Shown: positions 44,185-54,349 of the stretch, piece by piece | How positions within the stretch are numbered: the stretch's first letter is position 1 | How the letters are laid out: each line of letters starts with the position of its first letter | NCBI RefSeq assembly: GCF_009711975.1 | Contig: NZ_VIKW01000002.1 | Span: forward strand, 1 to 64,000 | Length of the DNA: 64,000 nucleotides | Direction of reading: 5' to 3' | Source of the DNA: Anabaena sp. UHCC 0204 | GTDB lineage: Bacteria; Cyanobacteriota; Cyanobacteriia; Cyanobacteriales; Nostocaceae | The notes under the pieces: model-generated | What the model was told of the DNA's origin: nothing | What the model saw: only the letters and a program-made list of their open reading frames with translations | The model's database searches: none | Position numbers and translations under genes: made by a program

Positions 44185-45234
44185 GTGAACCCTATTACTA
44201 GCAACCCAGCCCAAACTCAAAATCGCAAAGCAGATCATATCCGTATCTGTTTAGAAGATCATGTCCAATCTCCAGAAATCACTAATGGGTTAGAAAAATA
44301 TCGCTTTAGCCATACTTGTTTACCTGAACTTGATGGTAAAGATATTGATGTGAGTACGACTTTTTTGGGAAAACATCTCCATGCACCTTTATTAATTTCC
44401 TCTATGACTGGAGGCACAGAACAAGCGGGGATCATTAACCGTCGTCTTGCAGAAGTCGCCCAAAAATACCAATTAGCTATGGGTGTGGGATCTGTGCGCG
44501 TGGCGGTGGAAAAACCTCAAGTTGCTGATACTTTCGCCGTTCGCAAATATGCGCCTGATATTCTCCTATTTGCTAACTTAGGTGCAGTACAGCTTAATTA
44601 TGAATATGGGGTTGATGAATGTTTGCGAATTATTGATCTGATTGAGGCTGATGCCCTAATCTTACATATTAACCCTTTACAAGAATTTATTCAACCCAGA
44701 GGGGATCGGAATTTTCTCGGATTGCTTGACAAAATATCAGATTTGTGTAATCAATTGCCAGTCCCTGTGATTGCCAAAGAAGTAGGGAATGGTATTTCAG
44801 TGACAATGGCCGAAAAATTAATAGCCGCTGGAGTTCAAGTTATTGATGTAGCAGGTGCTGGGGGTACGTCTTGGGCAATGGTAGAAAGTGAACGGGCTGA
44901 AACATCCTTACAGCGGCGGTTAGGGCAAACATTTGGGAATTGGGGTATACCTACAGCCGATTGTATTACCAGTATTCGGGCAAATTGTCCCCATATTCCC
45001 TTAATTGCTTCTGGGGGTTTACGTCATGGTTTAGATGTTGCTAAAGCGATCGCTCTGGGGGCGGATATTGCTGGTTTAGCAATGCCTTTTTTGAAAGCAG
45101 CAGCATTGTCAGAAGCCGCTGTAGTAGAATTAGTAGAGGTATTAATTGCTGAAATCACCACCGTATTATTTTGCACTGGCAATAAAAGCTTGTATAAATT
45201 GAAGCAATCTCAGAGTTTACAGCGGATACAATAG
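44185..45234 (+). CDS. fni: Type 2 isopentenyl-diphosphate delta-isomerase
   Basis: This 349-residue FMN- and NADPH-dependent enzyme interconverts IPP and DMAPP for carotenoid, phytol and quinone synthesis. It starts at GTG. Motifs are [48 protein letters not shown], the Mg-binding [17 protein letters not shown] and [20 protein letters not shown]. Length and order are normal. It is likely co-transcribed with purE. Confidence 0.95.
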   Translation: MNPITSNPAQTQNRKADHIRICLEDHVQSPEITNGLEKYRFSHTCLPELDGKDIDVSTTFLGKHLHAPLLISSMTGGTEQAGIINRRLAEVAQKYQLAMGVGSVRVAVEKPQVADTFAVRKYAPDILLFANLGAVQLNYEYGVDECLRIIDLIEADALILHINPLQEFIQPRGDRNFLGLLDKISDLCNQLPVPVIAKEVGNGISVTMAEKLIAAGVQVIDVAGAGGTSWAMVESERAETSLQRRLGQTFGNWGIPTADCITSIRANCPHIPLIASGGLRHGLDVAKAIALGADIAGLAMPFLKAAALSEAAVVELVEVLIAEITTVLFCTGNKSLYKLKQSQSLQRIQ

Positions 45235-45250
45235 AACTAAGCTGATTTTT

Positions 45251-45314
45251 AGTCATTGGTTTTGGGCTAATGACTAATGACTAATAACTAATGACTAAAT
45301 AACTAATGACTAAT
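45251..45314. repeat. Heptamer (TAATGAC-type) tandem repeat upstream of and into sppA
   Basis: Repeats of CTAATGA and variants (AATGACT, AACTAATGAC) occur about seven times. The last copy contains the sppA start: ATGACTAAT encodes its residues Met-Thr-Asn. A second array of the same family is at 48142-48184. Confidence 0.8.
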
Positions 45315-47120
45315 TTTTTTAAACAAACCTTAGCAAGTTTAATTGGCAGTTTACTGGGACTGATGATTTTTTCTGGAGTTAGTACAGTGGGATTTTTGGT
45401 ACTGTTAATTGCAATTACAAGTTCTCAAAGTACAGCCCCAGTAGTCAAAAACAAGTCAATGTTGGTTTTTGACTTATCAATGAAAATCACCGATAGTGAA
45501 CCTAGTTCTGGTCAATTATTGCAAAAAACTTTGAGCGGTGTTGATGAAAATAACATCACACTTCGTCAAGTTGTAGAAACTATAGACAAAGCAGGGCGTG
45601 ATCAACGTATTGTCGGTATTTATATAAATGGGACAGATGCGAGTCCAGTAGGTTATGCTTCCTCCAAAGAAATCCGTCAAGCACTAGAAAAATTCCGCAA
45701 AACCGGGAAAAAGATCATTGCCTATAGTACAAACTGGAGTGAAAAGGAATATTATCTAAGTTCCGTAGCGAATCAAATCGTTGTTAATCCTATGGGAGTA
45801 ATGGAAATGAACGGTTTGAGTTCACAACCCATGTTTTTAACAGGAGCATTTCAAAAATACGGTATTGGTGTGCAGATTGTCCGGGTGGGTAAATTTAAAG
45901 GTGCAGTAGAACCCTTGATTCTCAATCAACTCAGCCCAGAGAACCGACAACAAACTCAGAAATTGTTAGATGATATTTGGGGAGAATGGCGGACATCCGT
46001 AGGAACAAGCCGAAATATACAGCCGCAGAAATTACAAGCGATCGCTAATAATCAAGCAATTTTAGAAGCCACACAAGCTAAATCTAACGGTTTAGTAGAC
46101 AAGATTGCTTACCAAGATGAAGTATTAGCAGACTTGAAAAAATTAACTGGTAAGAAGGAAACAGACTCCACATTTACCAAAATTAGTCTTAGTGATTATG
46201 CAGAAGTTCCTGGTAAAAATTCCGAATCAGACAATAAAATTGCCATTGTTTATGCAGAAGGGGAAATAGTCAATGGTAGCGGTGATAGTGGAGAAGTGGG
46301 AGGCGATCGCTTTGCGACAATCTTCACCAAAATTAGGCAAAATGATCAAATCAAATCTGTAGTTTTGCGAATTAATAGCCCTGGTGGTAGTGCTACCGCA
46401 GCCGAAATTATGCAGCGAGAAATTAAATTAACTCGTCAAGTTAAACCCGTGATTGTCTCAATGGGAGACATGGCTGCTTCCGGTGGTTATTGGATTGCTA
46501 GTGACTCCAATCGTATTTTCGCCCAAGCTAATACCATTACAGGTTCTATTGGTGTCTTTGGCGTATTATTTAATGGTCAAAAATTAGCAAATAATAATGG
46601 TATCACCTGGGATTCTGTGAAAACATCCCAATTTGCAGATCAACAAACCATTTCCCGTCCCAAATCTCCCCAAGAATTAGCAGTCTACCAACGCAGTGTT
46701 GACCGCATTTATAATCTATTTTTGCAAAAAGTTTCCCAAGGACGAAAACTACCAACTGCAAAAGTAGCAGAAATTGCCCAAGGACGAGTTTGGTCAGGTA
46801 CAGCAGCTAAACAAATCGGGTTAGTTGATGAAATTGGTGGTTTAAATGTAGCCATTGAATATGCTGCTAAACAAGCAAAATTAGGTAATGATTGGGAACT
46901 AGAAGAATATCCCCAAGTTAGGACATTTGGAGAACGGTTTTTTGGGAAACAATTAGAAGAAGCAAAAGCCAAATTAGGAATAGAAACAACTCCCACTAAA
47001 CCTAATAATCTCCTCATAAATGAGTTAGGAAAGTTTCAACAGGAAATTAGTATTTTACAAACAATGAATGATCCAAACGGAGTTTATACCCGTTTACCCT
47101 TTAACTTCAAAATTGAATAG
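45306..47120 (+). CDS. sppA: Signal peptide peptidase SppA (long, 67K type)
   Basis: This 604-residue membrane serine protease degrades cleaved signal peptides; in cyanobacteria, SppA is linked to light acclimation. The N-terminal span is LASLIGSLLGLMIFSGVSTV. Two tandem SppA domains are visible: the catalytic lysine lies in RVGKFKGAVEPL (first domain) and the nucleophile serine in GDMAASGGYWIASDS (second domain). The start lies in a heptamer repeat, so an ordinary ribosome site is lacking. It converges on pheS. Confidence 0.93.
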   Translation: MTNFFKQTLASLIGSLLGLMIFSGVSTVGFLVLLIAITSSQSTAPVVKNKSMLVFDLSMKITDSEPSSGQLLQKTLSGVDENNITLRQVVETIDKAGRDQRIVGIYINGTDASPVGYASSKEIRQALEKFRKTGKKIIAYSTNWSEKEYYLSSVANQIVVNPMGVMEMNGLSSQPMFLTGAFQKYGIGVQIVRVGKFKGAVEPLILNQLSPENRQQTQKLLDDIWGEWRTSVGTSRNIQPQKLQAIANNQAILEATQAKSNGLVDKIAYQDEVLADLKKLTGKKETDSTFTKISLSDYAEVPGKNSESDNKIAIVYAEGEIVNGSGDSGEVGGDRFATIFTKIRQNDQIKSVVLRINSPGGSATAAEIMQREIKLTRQVKPVIVSMGDMAASGGYWIASDSNRIFAQANTITGSIGVFGVLFNGQKLANNNGITWDSVKTSQFADQQTISRPKSPQELAVYQRSVDRIYNLFLQKVSQGRKLPTAKVAEIAQGRVWSGTAAKQIGLVDEIGGLNVAIEYAAKQAKLGNDWELEEYPQVRTFGERFFGKQLEEAKAKLGIETTPTKPNNLLINELGKFQQEISILQTMNDPNGVYTRLPFNFKIE

Positions 47121-47157
47121 GGATGATTATTGAGGACGGGGAAACCCCGCCCCTACT

Positions 47158-48150
47158 TTAAAACTGCTGTAAGAAACGCAAATCGCTATTATATAAACGG
47201 CGAATATCATCAATTTGATGTAATACCATTGCAAACCGTTCTACACCAAAACCGGCAGCAAACCCACTATAAACTTCGGGGTCATAACCAACAGATTTCA
47301 AAACATTGGGGTCAACCATACCGCACCCCATGACTTCTAACCAACGTCCTTTCCACTGTAAATCTACTTCGGCGGAAGGTTCAGTAAAGGGGAAATAACT
47401 GGCACGAAAGCGAATTGGTAAATCACCAAATATTGCTTGTAAAAATATTTTTACAGTTCCTTTCAGGTCTGTAAAAGTCAGTCCTTCATCTATTGCTAAA
47501 AGTTCAATTTGATGGAAAACGGCTGAGTGTGTCGCATCTACATCATCTCTGCGATATACTCGACCAGGGGCGACAACTCGAATGGGTGGTTCTTCCTTTT
47601 CCATGTAGCGAATTTGCACCGAGGAGGTATGAGTCCGCAGTAAGTTACCATCTGGTAAATAGAAGGTATCCTGCATATCACGGGCTGGATGATCTGGGGG
47701 GGTATTCAGGGCTTCAAAATTGTAGTAATCTGTTTCCATCTCTGTGCCTTGGGCAACGGTGTAACCCATGCCGACAAAGACATCTAGTGTTCTGTCAATA
47801 ATGCCATTAAGAGGATGAATTCGACCTTGGGGACGGTACATACCAGGCATGGTGACATCTATTGTTTCAGCTTCTAGCTGTGCCTGAATTTGAGCAGATT
47901 CTAAGGTGGTGCGTTGTTGATCAAGACTGTGTTGGATGGCTTCTTTGACGGTGTTAGCGATCGCCCCAATTTTTGGACGTTCCTCCGCACTCATTTGCCC
48001 CATACTTCGCAATAGCGCCCCCAATTGACCTTTTTTGCCCAAATAGTTAACTCGCAGTTCTTCTAGGCGTTCGAGGGTATCGGCGGCAGCGATCGCTATT
48101 TCTCCTTCTTGGCGTAATGCTAAAAGTTGATCCTCTAAATTATTAGTCAT
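47158..48150 (-). CDS. pheS: Phenylalanine-tRNA ligase, alpha subunit
   Basis: This 330-residue class II synthetase subunit has a short N-terminal coiled coil ([20 protein letters not shown]) and the catalytic core: motif 1 region PALDTFY-type [20 protein letters not shown], motif 2 [20 protein letters not shown], and motif 3 [15 protein letters not shown]. It binds phenylalanine and ATP; the beta subunit is encoded elsewhere. The start Met-Thr-Asn-Asn lies in a heptamer repeat array. No defects are seen. Confidence 0.96.
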   Translation of the reverse strand: MTNNLEDQLLALRQEGEIAIAAADTLERLEELRVNYLGKKGQLGALLRSMGQMSAEERPKIGAIANTVKEAIQHSLDQQRTTLESAQIQAQLEAETIDVTMPGMYRPQGRIHPLNGIIDRTLDVFVGMGYTVAQGTEMETDYYNFEALNTPPDHPARDMQDTFYLPDGNLLRTHTSSVQIRYMEKEEPPIRVVAPGRVYRRDDVDATHSAVFHQIELLAIDEGLTFTDLKGTVKIFLQAIFGDLPIRFRASYFPFTEPSAEVDLQWKGRWLEVMGCGMVDPNVLKSVGYDPEVYSGFAAGFGVERFAMVLHQIDDIRRLYNSDLRFLQQF

Positions 48151-48184
48151 TAGTCATTGGTGATTAGTCATTAGTCATTAGTCT
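48142..48184. repeat. Heptamer tandem repeat at the start of pheS
   Basis: ATTAGTC/GACTAAT heptamers, about five or six copies, with one interruption (TTGGTG). The first ATG-ACT-AAT codons of pheS are part of the array, as for sppA. Confidence 0.8.
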
Positions 48185-48338
48185 ATAGCAGGGAAGAAGG
48201 AATGGGGAATGATTTTATAACTAGTACAGTACGGCGTAAGTCAACCAACCATTAAGAATTCTCAAGAAGCTTGTGTAATATGCTTTTGTAATTTTTAATT
48301 TTTAATTCCGCCCTGCGGTACTAGCTCTTTCAAGGTGA

Positions 48339-49550
48339 CTAATCAATAGACATTTTTTCACTGTTAGAAAAACTTCCCAAGATGCTGTTGTATGTTTCTT
48401 CTAACTGTGCAGTATTTGACTTCAAGTTAAATTTTTGTTCTACACAAGAACGCCCAGCTATTGCCAAACTATCTCGTAATTGTTGATCCTCAAGCAAGGT
48501 TAGAATAGATTTTGCGATCGCTTCCCAGTCTCTTTCTTGGGTTAATAAACCTGTTTGTTCATGAATTATCGCTTCAGGAATACCTGCATGAACAGAACTA
48601 ATCACAGGTAATCCCATTGCCATAGCTTCTAGGATGACTATGGGCAGTCCTTCTGATTCTCCTTGAGAGGTTGTAATACTAGGCGCACAGAGTAAGAAAG
48701 ATCGCGTCATCCATTCTTTCACAATTTCAGGAGGTTGTACTCCTAGAAAACGGTAGCGATTGAGCGAATTTGCAGCTATATTTTCTAAGGTAGAACGCAA
48801 GGGTCCATCTCCAATCATAACTAATTCCACATTAGGCATTATTTTCTGGACTTGAGCCATTGCGCGAATTAAGTATTCACATCCTTTTTTTTCAACGAAG
48901 CGTCCGACAAATAATACTACAGGTTCGCGTTGAATATTAGGAACAGAAGTAAATTTATCTATATCTATCCCGATGTAATGAACTTTAATTTTTTCTGGGG
49001 GACATCCTTTTTCAATTAGTTTCGAGCGAATAAATTCAGAAACAGCAATAAAACAATCAGCTTCTTGAAAGAGGCGATCGCGTTTTTTAATATACAGTTC
49101 TCGATAAAATTGACCGCGTCTTTTTAAATAATCTAAACTATAATCATACCAGGTTTTTCTTTGATTTAAATCAATATCTGCTGTTGCATAATAACCATGA
49201 AAGGTAACAATTAAAGGGATGTTTAATTTTTTGGCTAAGGGTAGGGCTAAAACACCATCTAAACCAAAGTGAGCATGAATTAAGATGGGGGATAAGGCTT
49301 GCAGGTGTTTTATCCAATTAGGATGACAGAATTCAGCTAATTTATAGGCGGTTTTCCAAAGTTCAGGAGGGGAAACTAGTTCTCCCAAAATAATAGTTTT
49401 GTTTGGTGAAATCATGGATTTAGCACTAGGCAAGCGAGTATTGCCAACATAGAATCCAGTATGAGATGAGAAGTTCTCAACTTGAGCCGGGATAAAAGTT
49501 TCTGAGTAAGGGATTAATTGATCACGGTAGATGATTACATTTTTTTTCAT
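48339..49550 (-). CDS. Glycosyltransferase, GT4 family
   Basis: This 403-residue GT-B enzyme is the last gene of the minus-strand polysaccharide operon. It contains LIHAHFGLDGVLALPLAKKL, HYIGIDIDKFTSVP, VLFVGRFVEKKGCEYLIRAM and the donor-site ESEGLPIVILEAMAMGLPVI. It probably adds a sugar from a nucleotide donor to a growing lipid-linked glycan at the inner membrane. The exact linkage is unknown. It follows the aldo-keto reductase gene after 28 bp. Confidence 0.9.
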   Translation of the reverse strand: MKKNVIIYRDQLIPYSETFIPAQVENFSSHTGFYVGNTRLPSAKSMISPNKTIILGELVSPPELWKTAYKLAEFCHPNWIKHLQALSPILIHAHFGLDGVLALPLAKKLNIPLIVTFHGYYATADIDLNQRKTWYDYSLDYLKRRGQFYRELYIKKRDRLFQEADCFIAVSEFIRSKLIEKGCPPEKIKVHYIGIDIDKFTSVPNIQREPVVLFVGRFVEKKGCEYLIRAMAQVQKIMPNVELVMIGDGPLRSTLENIAANSLNRYRFLGVQPPEIVKEWMTRSFLLCAPSITTSQGESEGLPIVILEAMAMGLPVISSVHAGIPEAIIHEQTGLLTQERDWEAIAKSILTLLEDQQLRDSLAIAGRSCVEQKFNLKSNTAQLEETYNSILGSFSNSEKMSID

Positions 49551-49578
49551 GAGTTATTTTATTAAAAAAGAACGATAG

Positions 49579-50634
49579 TTAGACTTTTTCATGTCCTGTA
49601 AAATTATCCACATCGGCAAATAATTCTTGCAGCCTCAACAAATATTTATCAGATAATGGAGGCTGCAATAGAGAAGCTACATTAGCAGCAAGATGCTCGA
49701 TATTTCCCGTACCAAATAACACTACATCAACTCCCGGTTGATGACGACAAAAGCGATAAGCTGCATCTGTAATATTCTTAGCACCACCTTCATCAAACAA
49801 AAAATCTAGTGGTTTCTCTACGTTTAAAGTTTCCAGTTCAGCATATCCCATTTGCTGCAATTTTATTATTGCTTTTTTCAAATTTGTCGCACTACTTAAT
49901 GCTCGTCTAACAGCAAACATTGAAAGCACACCAATATTGTTAGTAGTAGCTTGGGGAAGAACTAACTTTTGTGCAGATTGATTAAGGATATTAAACCCTA
50001 TCATAATGGTATCCCAACAATCATCCTCAACAGCACGTTGTAGCATTTGATGACTTGGCTCTTTTACGAATGCTTCTGTGATACCGATAAACCGTATTTT
50101 ACCTGCATCTCGCATCTTAAATAAAACTGGAACAAGTTCTGTTAAAACGTAATCATATTGATTTATTGTTACACCGTGAAAATTATAGATATCTACATGG
50201 TCAGTTTGTAATTTTCGGAGGCTTTTTTCAACTTCTTTAACTAATTCCTTGCCAGTAATTAAGCGATCTTGATTAAGCACTTTTTTCTTAGTAGATAAGA
50301 CTACATCTTCACGCTTAATCTCCTTAATTGCTTTGCCAATAATTTGTTCAGTATTATAATCTTCGGCAGTATCAAATAAATTAATACCAAAGTCAAGTGC
50401 TGTACGGATAAGATATGTAGATTCGGCTTGACTTTTGCCTGTACTTTGACCGATTTTGCTATATCCACCACCACCTAAACCCATCACACTTACTCTGAGT
50501 CCAGTACGACCCAAGGTTACATATTCCATATTTGTCTGACTGATCTGAGTAATTAACTCATAGCTTTGTTTTGGTGGTTGTTTACCTAAATCACGGATTG
50601 ATTTTAGGAAACTTTTAATAGACTTTTTAATCAT
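49579..50634 (-). CDS. Aldo-keto reductase
   Basis: This 351-residue NAD(P)H-dependent TIM-barrel enzyme is recognised by EYVTLGRTGLRVSVMGLGGG, FDTAEDYNTEQIIGKAI (Asp and Tyr), STKKKVL (Lys) and DIYNFHGV (His), so the catalytic tetrad is complete. The first 35 residues precede the usual AKR start; an internal ATG before EYVTLG is an alternative. In this operon it may reduce a sugar-nucleotide intermediate (inference). Confidence 0.88.
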   Translation of the reverse strand: MIKKSIKSFLKSIRDLGKQPPKQSYELITQISQTNMEYVTLGRTGLRVSVMGLGGGGYSKIGQSTGKSQAESTYLIRTALDFGINLFDTAEDYNTEQIIGKAIKEIKREDVVLSTKKKVLNQDRLITGKELVKEVEKSLRKLQTDHVDIYNFHGVTINQYDYVLTELVPVLFKMRDAGKIRFIGITEAFVKEPSHQMLQRAVEDDCWDTIMIGFNILNQSAQKLVLPQATTNNIGVLSMFAVRRALSSATNLKKAIIKLQQMGYAELETLNVEKPLDFLFDEGGAKNITDAAYRFCRHQPGVDVVLFGTGNIEHLAANVASLLQPPLSDKYLLRLQELFADVDNFTGHEKV

Positions 50635-50722
50635 AAGTAAATAGATTTGTAGTTAGTAAAAAACAATTTTACAGATTTCACATTTACTAAAAACCAAATA
50701 GTGCTAGGTTATATCTTTTTGA

Positions 50723-51814
50723 TTATTTACTTCTGTTCTTCACAATATCTATCAAACTTTGATTGAGCAAAGTTCTAGATTGCATATTACTATGTCTATT
50801 TCTACCACCTCCAGTAACAACTAACCATTTACTAATCACATTAGCCATACAAGCATAAAGATTAGTTGGTAAGGATGCTAGTTCAGTCCAAGTATCTAGT
50901 TTGATGTCATAGATAGTAATTTTGGGAATCAAATCTGTATAATACTTAGAACCTTTAACTGAATGCTTCAGTGCCAGAAAAATTTGTAGGGGAAAATCAT
51001 CAATTAGTTTGTCATTTTCATGGGCAAATATATCTGTTAGCTTTTCACTCAATAAGTGGGGATTTTGATTGTTACGCCCACCGATAATAACGATGTAATT
51101 ATCTACAACAAAAGTTGATGGCTCAAAATGAGACCTGGGTTCGGGTAAACTAGCTAACTCTAACCAAGTATCTTTTTCCCAATCATAAACATGAACCGAA
51201 TCAACATCAACTGGATTAGTGTCATGGCGATGTTGACCACCAAGAGCATAGATTCTATCACCAACAGCAATGCTAGAAACATGACCTCGCGGATTTGGCA
51301 AAGGTGCTTTTTCTATCCATTCTATTCCCTCTTTCAGTGATAGCGACCAATGTTCTCCACAAGTGGTATCTCGATCTGGTGCAAATCCGCCAAAATAATG
51401 AAGTTCATCATTAATAATTTGGAGGCCACCACCTGCACGAGGTTGAGGTAGTGGGATACCCTCTGTCCAAGAATTAGCGATCGCATCATATTGCCAGACC
51501 GCATCTGTTGTCGGTCCAGGATGATTACCCACAAATCCACCAGCAAACCACACCCGCGACTCATCAAGAACTGCATTGATATGAGTAATAGGAGTAGGCA
51601 TTTCACCTAATTTAGTCCATTGGTTTGCTTCGAGATTATAGACAAATACATCTTTGGTCGCTTGCCACCTAAATGTAAAGCCACCAAAAATATAGAGTTG
51701 GTTGTTAATGACTGCTGTAGCACTTTCTAAGAGAGGAGTGGGAAGTGGAGCTACAGTTTTCCATAATTTGTGAGGTAGTGTCCAATTTTCTAATGTTTGT
51801 GTGATTGATGCCAT
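50723..51814 (-). CDS. Kelch-repeat beta-propeller protein
   Basis: This 363-residue protein has about six kelch units with the double-glycine pattern (LYIFGGFTF, VWFAGGFVG, LHYFGGFAP, IYALGGQHR, IVIIGGRNN, LVVTGGGRN), each followed by WTKL/WTEG/WLEL tryptophans. No signal peptide is seen. Kelch propellers bind proteins or sugars, and some family members are mutarotases or epimerases acting on sialic acid-like sugars. In this operon it may be a scaffold or a sugar-modifying enzyme; neither is shown. Confidence 0.85.
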   Translation of the reverse strand: MASITQTLENWTLPHKLWKTVAPLPTPLLESATAVINNQLYIFGGFTFRWQATKDVFVYNLEANQWTKLGEMPTPITHINAVLDESRVWFAGGFVGNHPGPTTDAVWQYDAIANSWTEGIPLPQPRAGGGLQIINDELHYFGGFAPDRDTTCGEHWSLSLKEGIEWIEKAPLPNPRGHVSSIAVGDRIYALGGQHRHDTNPVDVDSVHVYDWEKDTWLELASLPEPRSHFEPSTFVVDNYIVIIGGRNNQNPHLLSEKLTDIFAHENDKLIDDFPLQIFLALKHSVKGSKYYTDLIPKITIYDIKLDTWTELASLPTNLYACMANVISKWLVVTGGGRNRHSNMQSRTLLNQSLIDIVKNRSK

Positions 51815-51850
51815 AATTAATTGTTAAAAGTAATATTTCTGAGAAATTCA

Positions 51851-52372
51851 CTAACCTACAGTTTCAGTAGAGGATGATCCAACTTTGATTTTTTCTGCAT
51901 ATTCTAACATTTTCTCCCTGGCTTTTTCCGTAGCTATTTTTAATCGAGTCTGGTCAATTTTCAACAACCGAATTTGGCGATCAGGATGACGTTGCAACCA
52001 ATAATAGAGATTTTTTTCTAGTTCAAAAATTGCCCGTTCAATTTGCTCTTCAACTGTTGTTTCTGGTAAAAATAAACGCTCCTTACATTTTGGTTGACAT
52101 TCTATAAGTTGAATATGACAATGCCATTGTCCATTGATATAGGTATCAAACCTGAGAATTTCATAGCCAAGAGCATGAAATATTACAGACGGTCCTTCTG
52201 CTACATTAAGAACTTTCCAATATACCTCTAGACCGACATTCTCATCAATTTGAAAATCTACAACATCCTTTCTAATCTTGTCTTTTTTTGATTTATATAG
52301 ATGTTGTTTTCTGAGACTGCGGGCATACATATAGGAAAAAACAGAAGTTGCCAAATCACGAATAACAGACAT
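51851..52372 (-). CDS. Hypothetical protein of the polysaccharide operon
   Basis: This 173-residue protein was not assigned to a family. It starts with a basic, amphipathic segment (MSVIRDLATSVFSYMYARSL), followed by an alpha/beta core with GPSVIFHALGYEILRFDTYI and a C-terminal helix rich in Glu and Lys. No catalytic motif or membrane span is clear. Short spacing to its neighbours (36 and 17 bp) places it firmly in the operon. Confidence 0.75.
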   Translation of the reverse strand: MSVIRDLATSVFSYMYARSLRKQHLYKSKKDKIRKDVVDFQIDENVGLEVYWKVLNVAEGPSVIFHALGYEILRFDTYINGQWHCHIQLIECQPKCKERLFLPETTVEEQIERAIFELEKNLYYWLQRHPDRQIRLLKIDQTRLKIATEKAREKMLEYAEKIKVGSSSTETVG

Positions 52373-52389
52373 AGTTAATCTCGTTTTAA

Positions 52390-53355
52390 TTAATAAAGGT
52401 ATGAATATTTAGGAATCAACTTAACTATAGTGGGAAGAGAATCTTGCCAATAAACGCAAGCTTGTTTTTCTGGAGGAAGTTTTGCAGCGATCAGAGATAA
52501 TTCTTCTCTAGATAAAAGATTTCTAGCAGCCCGAAAAGGTTGATGGGGGCGACGACTTAAATAGCCAAAAGTAACTGCATGGCGAGAATATTTTGTGGGA
52601 GGTTTCCCACGATGATAAGAATGAGCCGTATCTACAATAATTACAGTTCCAGCTTTCCCTGTGTAAGTTGTTAACCAATCTTGTTGATGATTAGGTATTA
52701 GTTCTTCTATTTCTTGATGATAGAAAAATTTGTATTTATCTTTGACTTTTTTCAATAGTAATAAACTAATTTCAGGGTGCATATACTGAAAAGGTCCGCC
52801 ATCATCATCTACATCATTAAAGTAAATAATTATTTTAATAACTTTCCTGTCTTCATTGTCTATGTGCCAACGTCTAGTTGCCGTTTCTTTACCATTATTA
52901 AGACTTAAATGTGCCATGAAGGTATCATAAGCAATGGGAGCGCCGATGTAATTAGAGACAATACTGATTAATCTATCTTCAAGTCCCCAAGTAAATATTT
53001 CTGGATATTTGAGGATCTGTTCTAAATTAGACTCAATGGCAAACTTACTGCTTTTTTTCTCAGATATTTTAGTAATTTCTGTCATTAGCCTATTTACAGC
53101 TTCAACAAATTCTTTTGTGCTTGGTATTCCCAGAGATTCCAACGTAGTTATACAGATGCCTTGCTGTTTCAAAGATTCAATAATTATTGCATCATTGGCA
53201 GTAACTAATGGTAGCTGGTTATGAAAATTTTCTATATATTTTTTGTATTTAGGATAGAAAAATTTGGACTCTAGGTAACTGTTATTAACTAGAGATTGGG
53301 CTAGATTTGGAAGGCTATTTCTCAAAAATTTACGAACTAAATTTGTGTTAATCAT
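52390..53355 (-). CDS. 2-oxoglutarate/Fe(II)-dependent (PhyH-like) dioxygenase
   Basis: This 321-residue protein carries a jelly-roll 2OG-iron site: H164-x-D166 (RRWHIDNED), a distal His (His245 or His248 in TAHSYHRGK) and a 2OG-binding Arg258 (KYSRHAVTFGY). The region GGPFQYMHPE matches the phytanoyl-CoA dioxygenase-like fold. It presumably hydroxylates a sugar or lipid in the polysaccharide pathway; the substrate is unknown. Such an enzyme inside a glycan operon is uncommon. Confidence 0.82.
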   Translation of the reverse strand: MINTNLVRKFLRNSLPNLAQSLVNNSYLESKFFYPKYKKYIENFHNQLPLVTANDAIIIESLKQQGICITTLESLGIPSTKEFVEAVNRLMTEITKISEKKSSKFAIESNLEQILKYPEIFTWGLEDRLISIVSNYIGAPIAYDTFMAHLSLNNGKETATRRWHIDNEDRKVIKIIIYFNDVDDDGGPFQYMHPEISLLLLKKVKDKYKFFYHQEIEELIPNHQQDWLTTYTGKAGTVIIVDTAHSYHRGKPPTKYSRHAVTFGYLSRRPHQPFRAARNLLSREELSLIAAKLPPEKQACVYWQDSLPTIVKLIPKYSYLY

Positions 53356-53386
53356 GGTTTTTTTAATATAACTAAAGGCTCTAAAA

Positions 53387-54340
53387 TTATGTTTTATTTA
53401 ATGTAGCATTTAAAATCTTTCTTGCCTGAAGTTTAGTATAAGTAAAAATTATTTTAACCATCAAATTGAAGCGGTAGATTAATTGTGGATAATATTTCAG
53501 ATATTCTTGATATTCAGGAAGCTGAAGAGCTTCATTTAAACTGGTGTAATTAATAAGTTGAGCCAAGGAATTAGCTAAAAGTTTATCTGAAAAATTTTGA
53601 ACTTCTGGAAATCTATTTCTGAGATAGTATGCGACTTTAATATATAATTTCGATCTCTCAACCCCAATATTTTTCTTAAACGCATAAAGATTATTCCCAT
53701 GACTGCGATGAACAGCAAGTTTTTCAGGGGAAAGTATGCCCGGCGATAGATGAATTGCAGCTAACCTTAAAAAGGCATCGCTAGAAATAACAAATTGATC
53801 TGGCATTGGTAATATTTGCTTAATATTATCGCGTTTAAAACATAAACCTGTGGTGGCAGGAAACCAATAAGTTAGCAATTGTCCCTTCAATATATTTTCT
53901 CGTAGATCAACATATTCAAAGTTTTTGAGACAACGGTTTTCTGGTATTTTTAAAGGAAAACCTTTGATATCTACTTCTGCTAAATCATGAAAAATCCAAC
54001 CTGCATTGGGGTATTGATGAAATAGATCAACAATTTGACTGAGCTTTTTTACTAAGTAATAATCATCAGCATCAAGAAAGCAAATTATTTGTCCCTTACT
54101 AGCTTGAAATCCTGCGTTAAAGGCTGATGCTTGTCCCCCATTTTCTTTCAAAACAGGGATAATTTTTCCTTCATACCTACAAATAACTGCTGACGATTCG
54201 TCTGTCGATCCATCATCAACAACTATAATCTCAGTATTAGGATAAGTTTGAGCTAAGGCACTTTCTATTGCTTCTGGCAGAAAGTTTCCGTAATTATAAT
54301 TATTAATAATTATACTAACTAAGGTCTCTCCTGATTTCAT
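53387..54340 (-). CDS. Glycosyltransferase, GT2 family
   Basis: This 317-residue GT-A enzyme begins VSIIINNYNYGNFLPEAIES and has the nucleotide-binding VVDDGSTDES and the metal-binding FLDADDYYL (DxD). The C-terminus is helical without clear membrane spans. It is an inverting glycosyltransferase of the operon; donor sugar not predictable. Confidence 0.9.
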   Translation of the reverse strand: MKSGETLVSIIINNYNYGNFLPEAIESALAQTYPNTEIIVVDDGSTDESSAVICRYEGKIIPVLKENGGQASAFNAGFQASKGQIICFLDADDYYLVKKLSQIVDLFHQYPNAGWIFHDLAEVDIKGFPLKIPENRCLKNFEYVDLRENILKGQLLTYWFPATTGLCFKRDNIKQILPMPDQFVISSDAFLRLAAIHLSPGILSPEKLAVHRSHGNNLYAFKKNIGVERSKLYIKVAYYLRNRFPEVQNFSDKLLANSLAQLINYTSLNEALQLPEYQEYLKYYPQLIYRFNLMVKIIFTYTKLQARKILNATLNKT

Positions 54341-54349
54341 AATTCTGAT

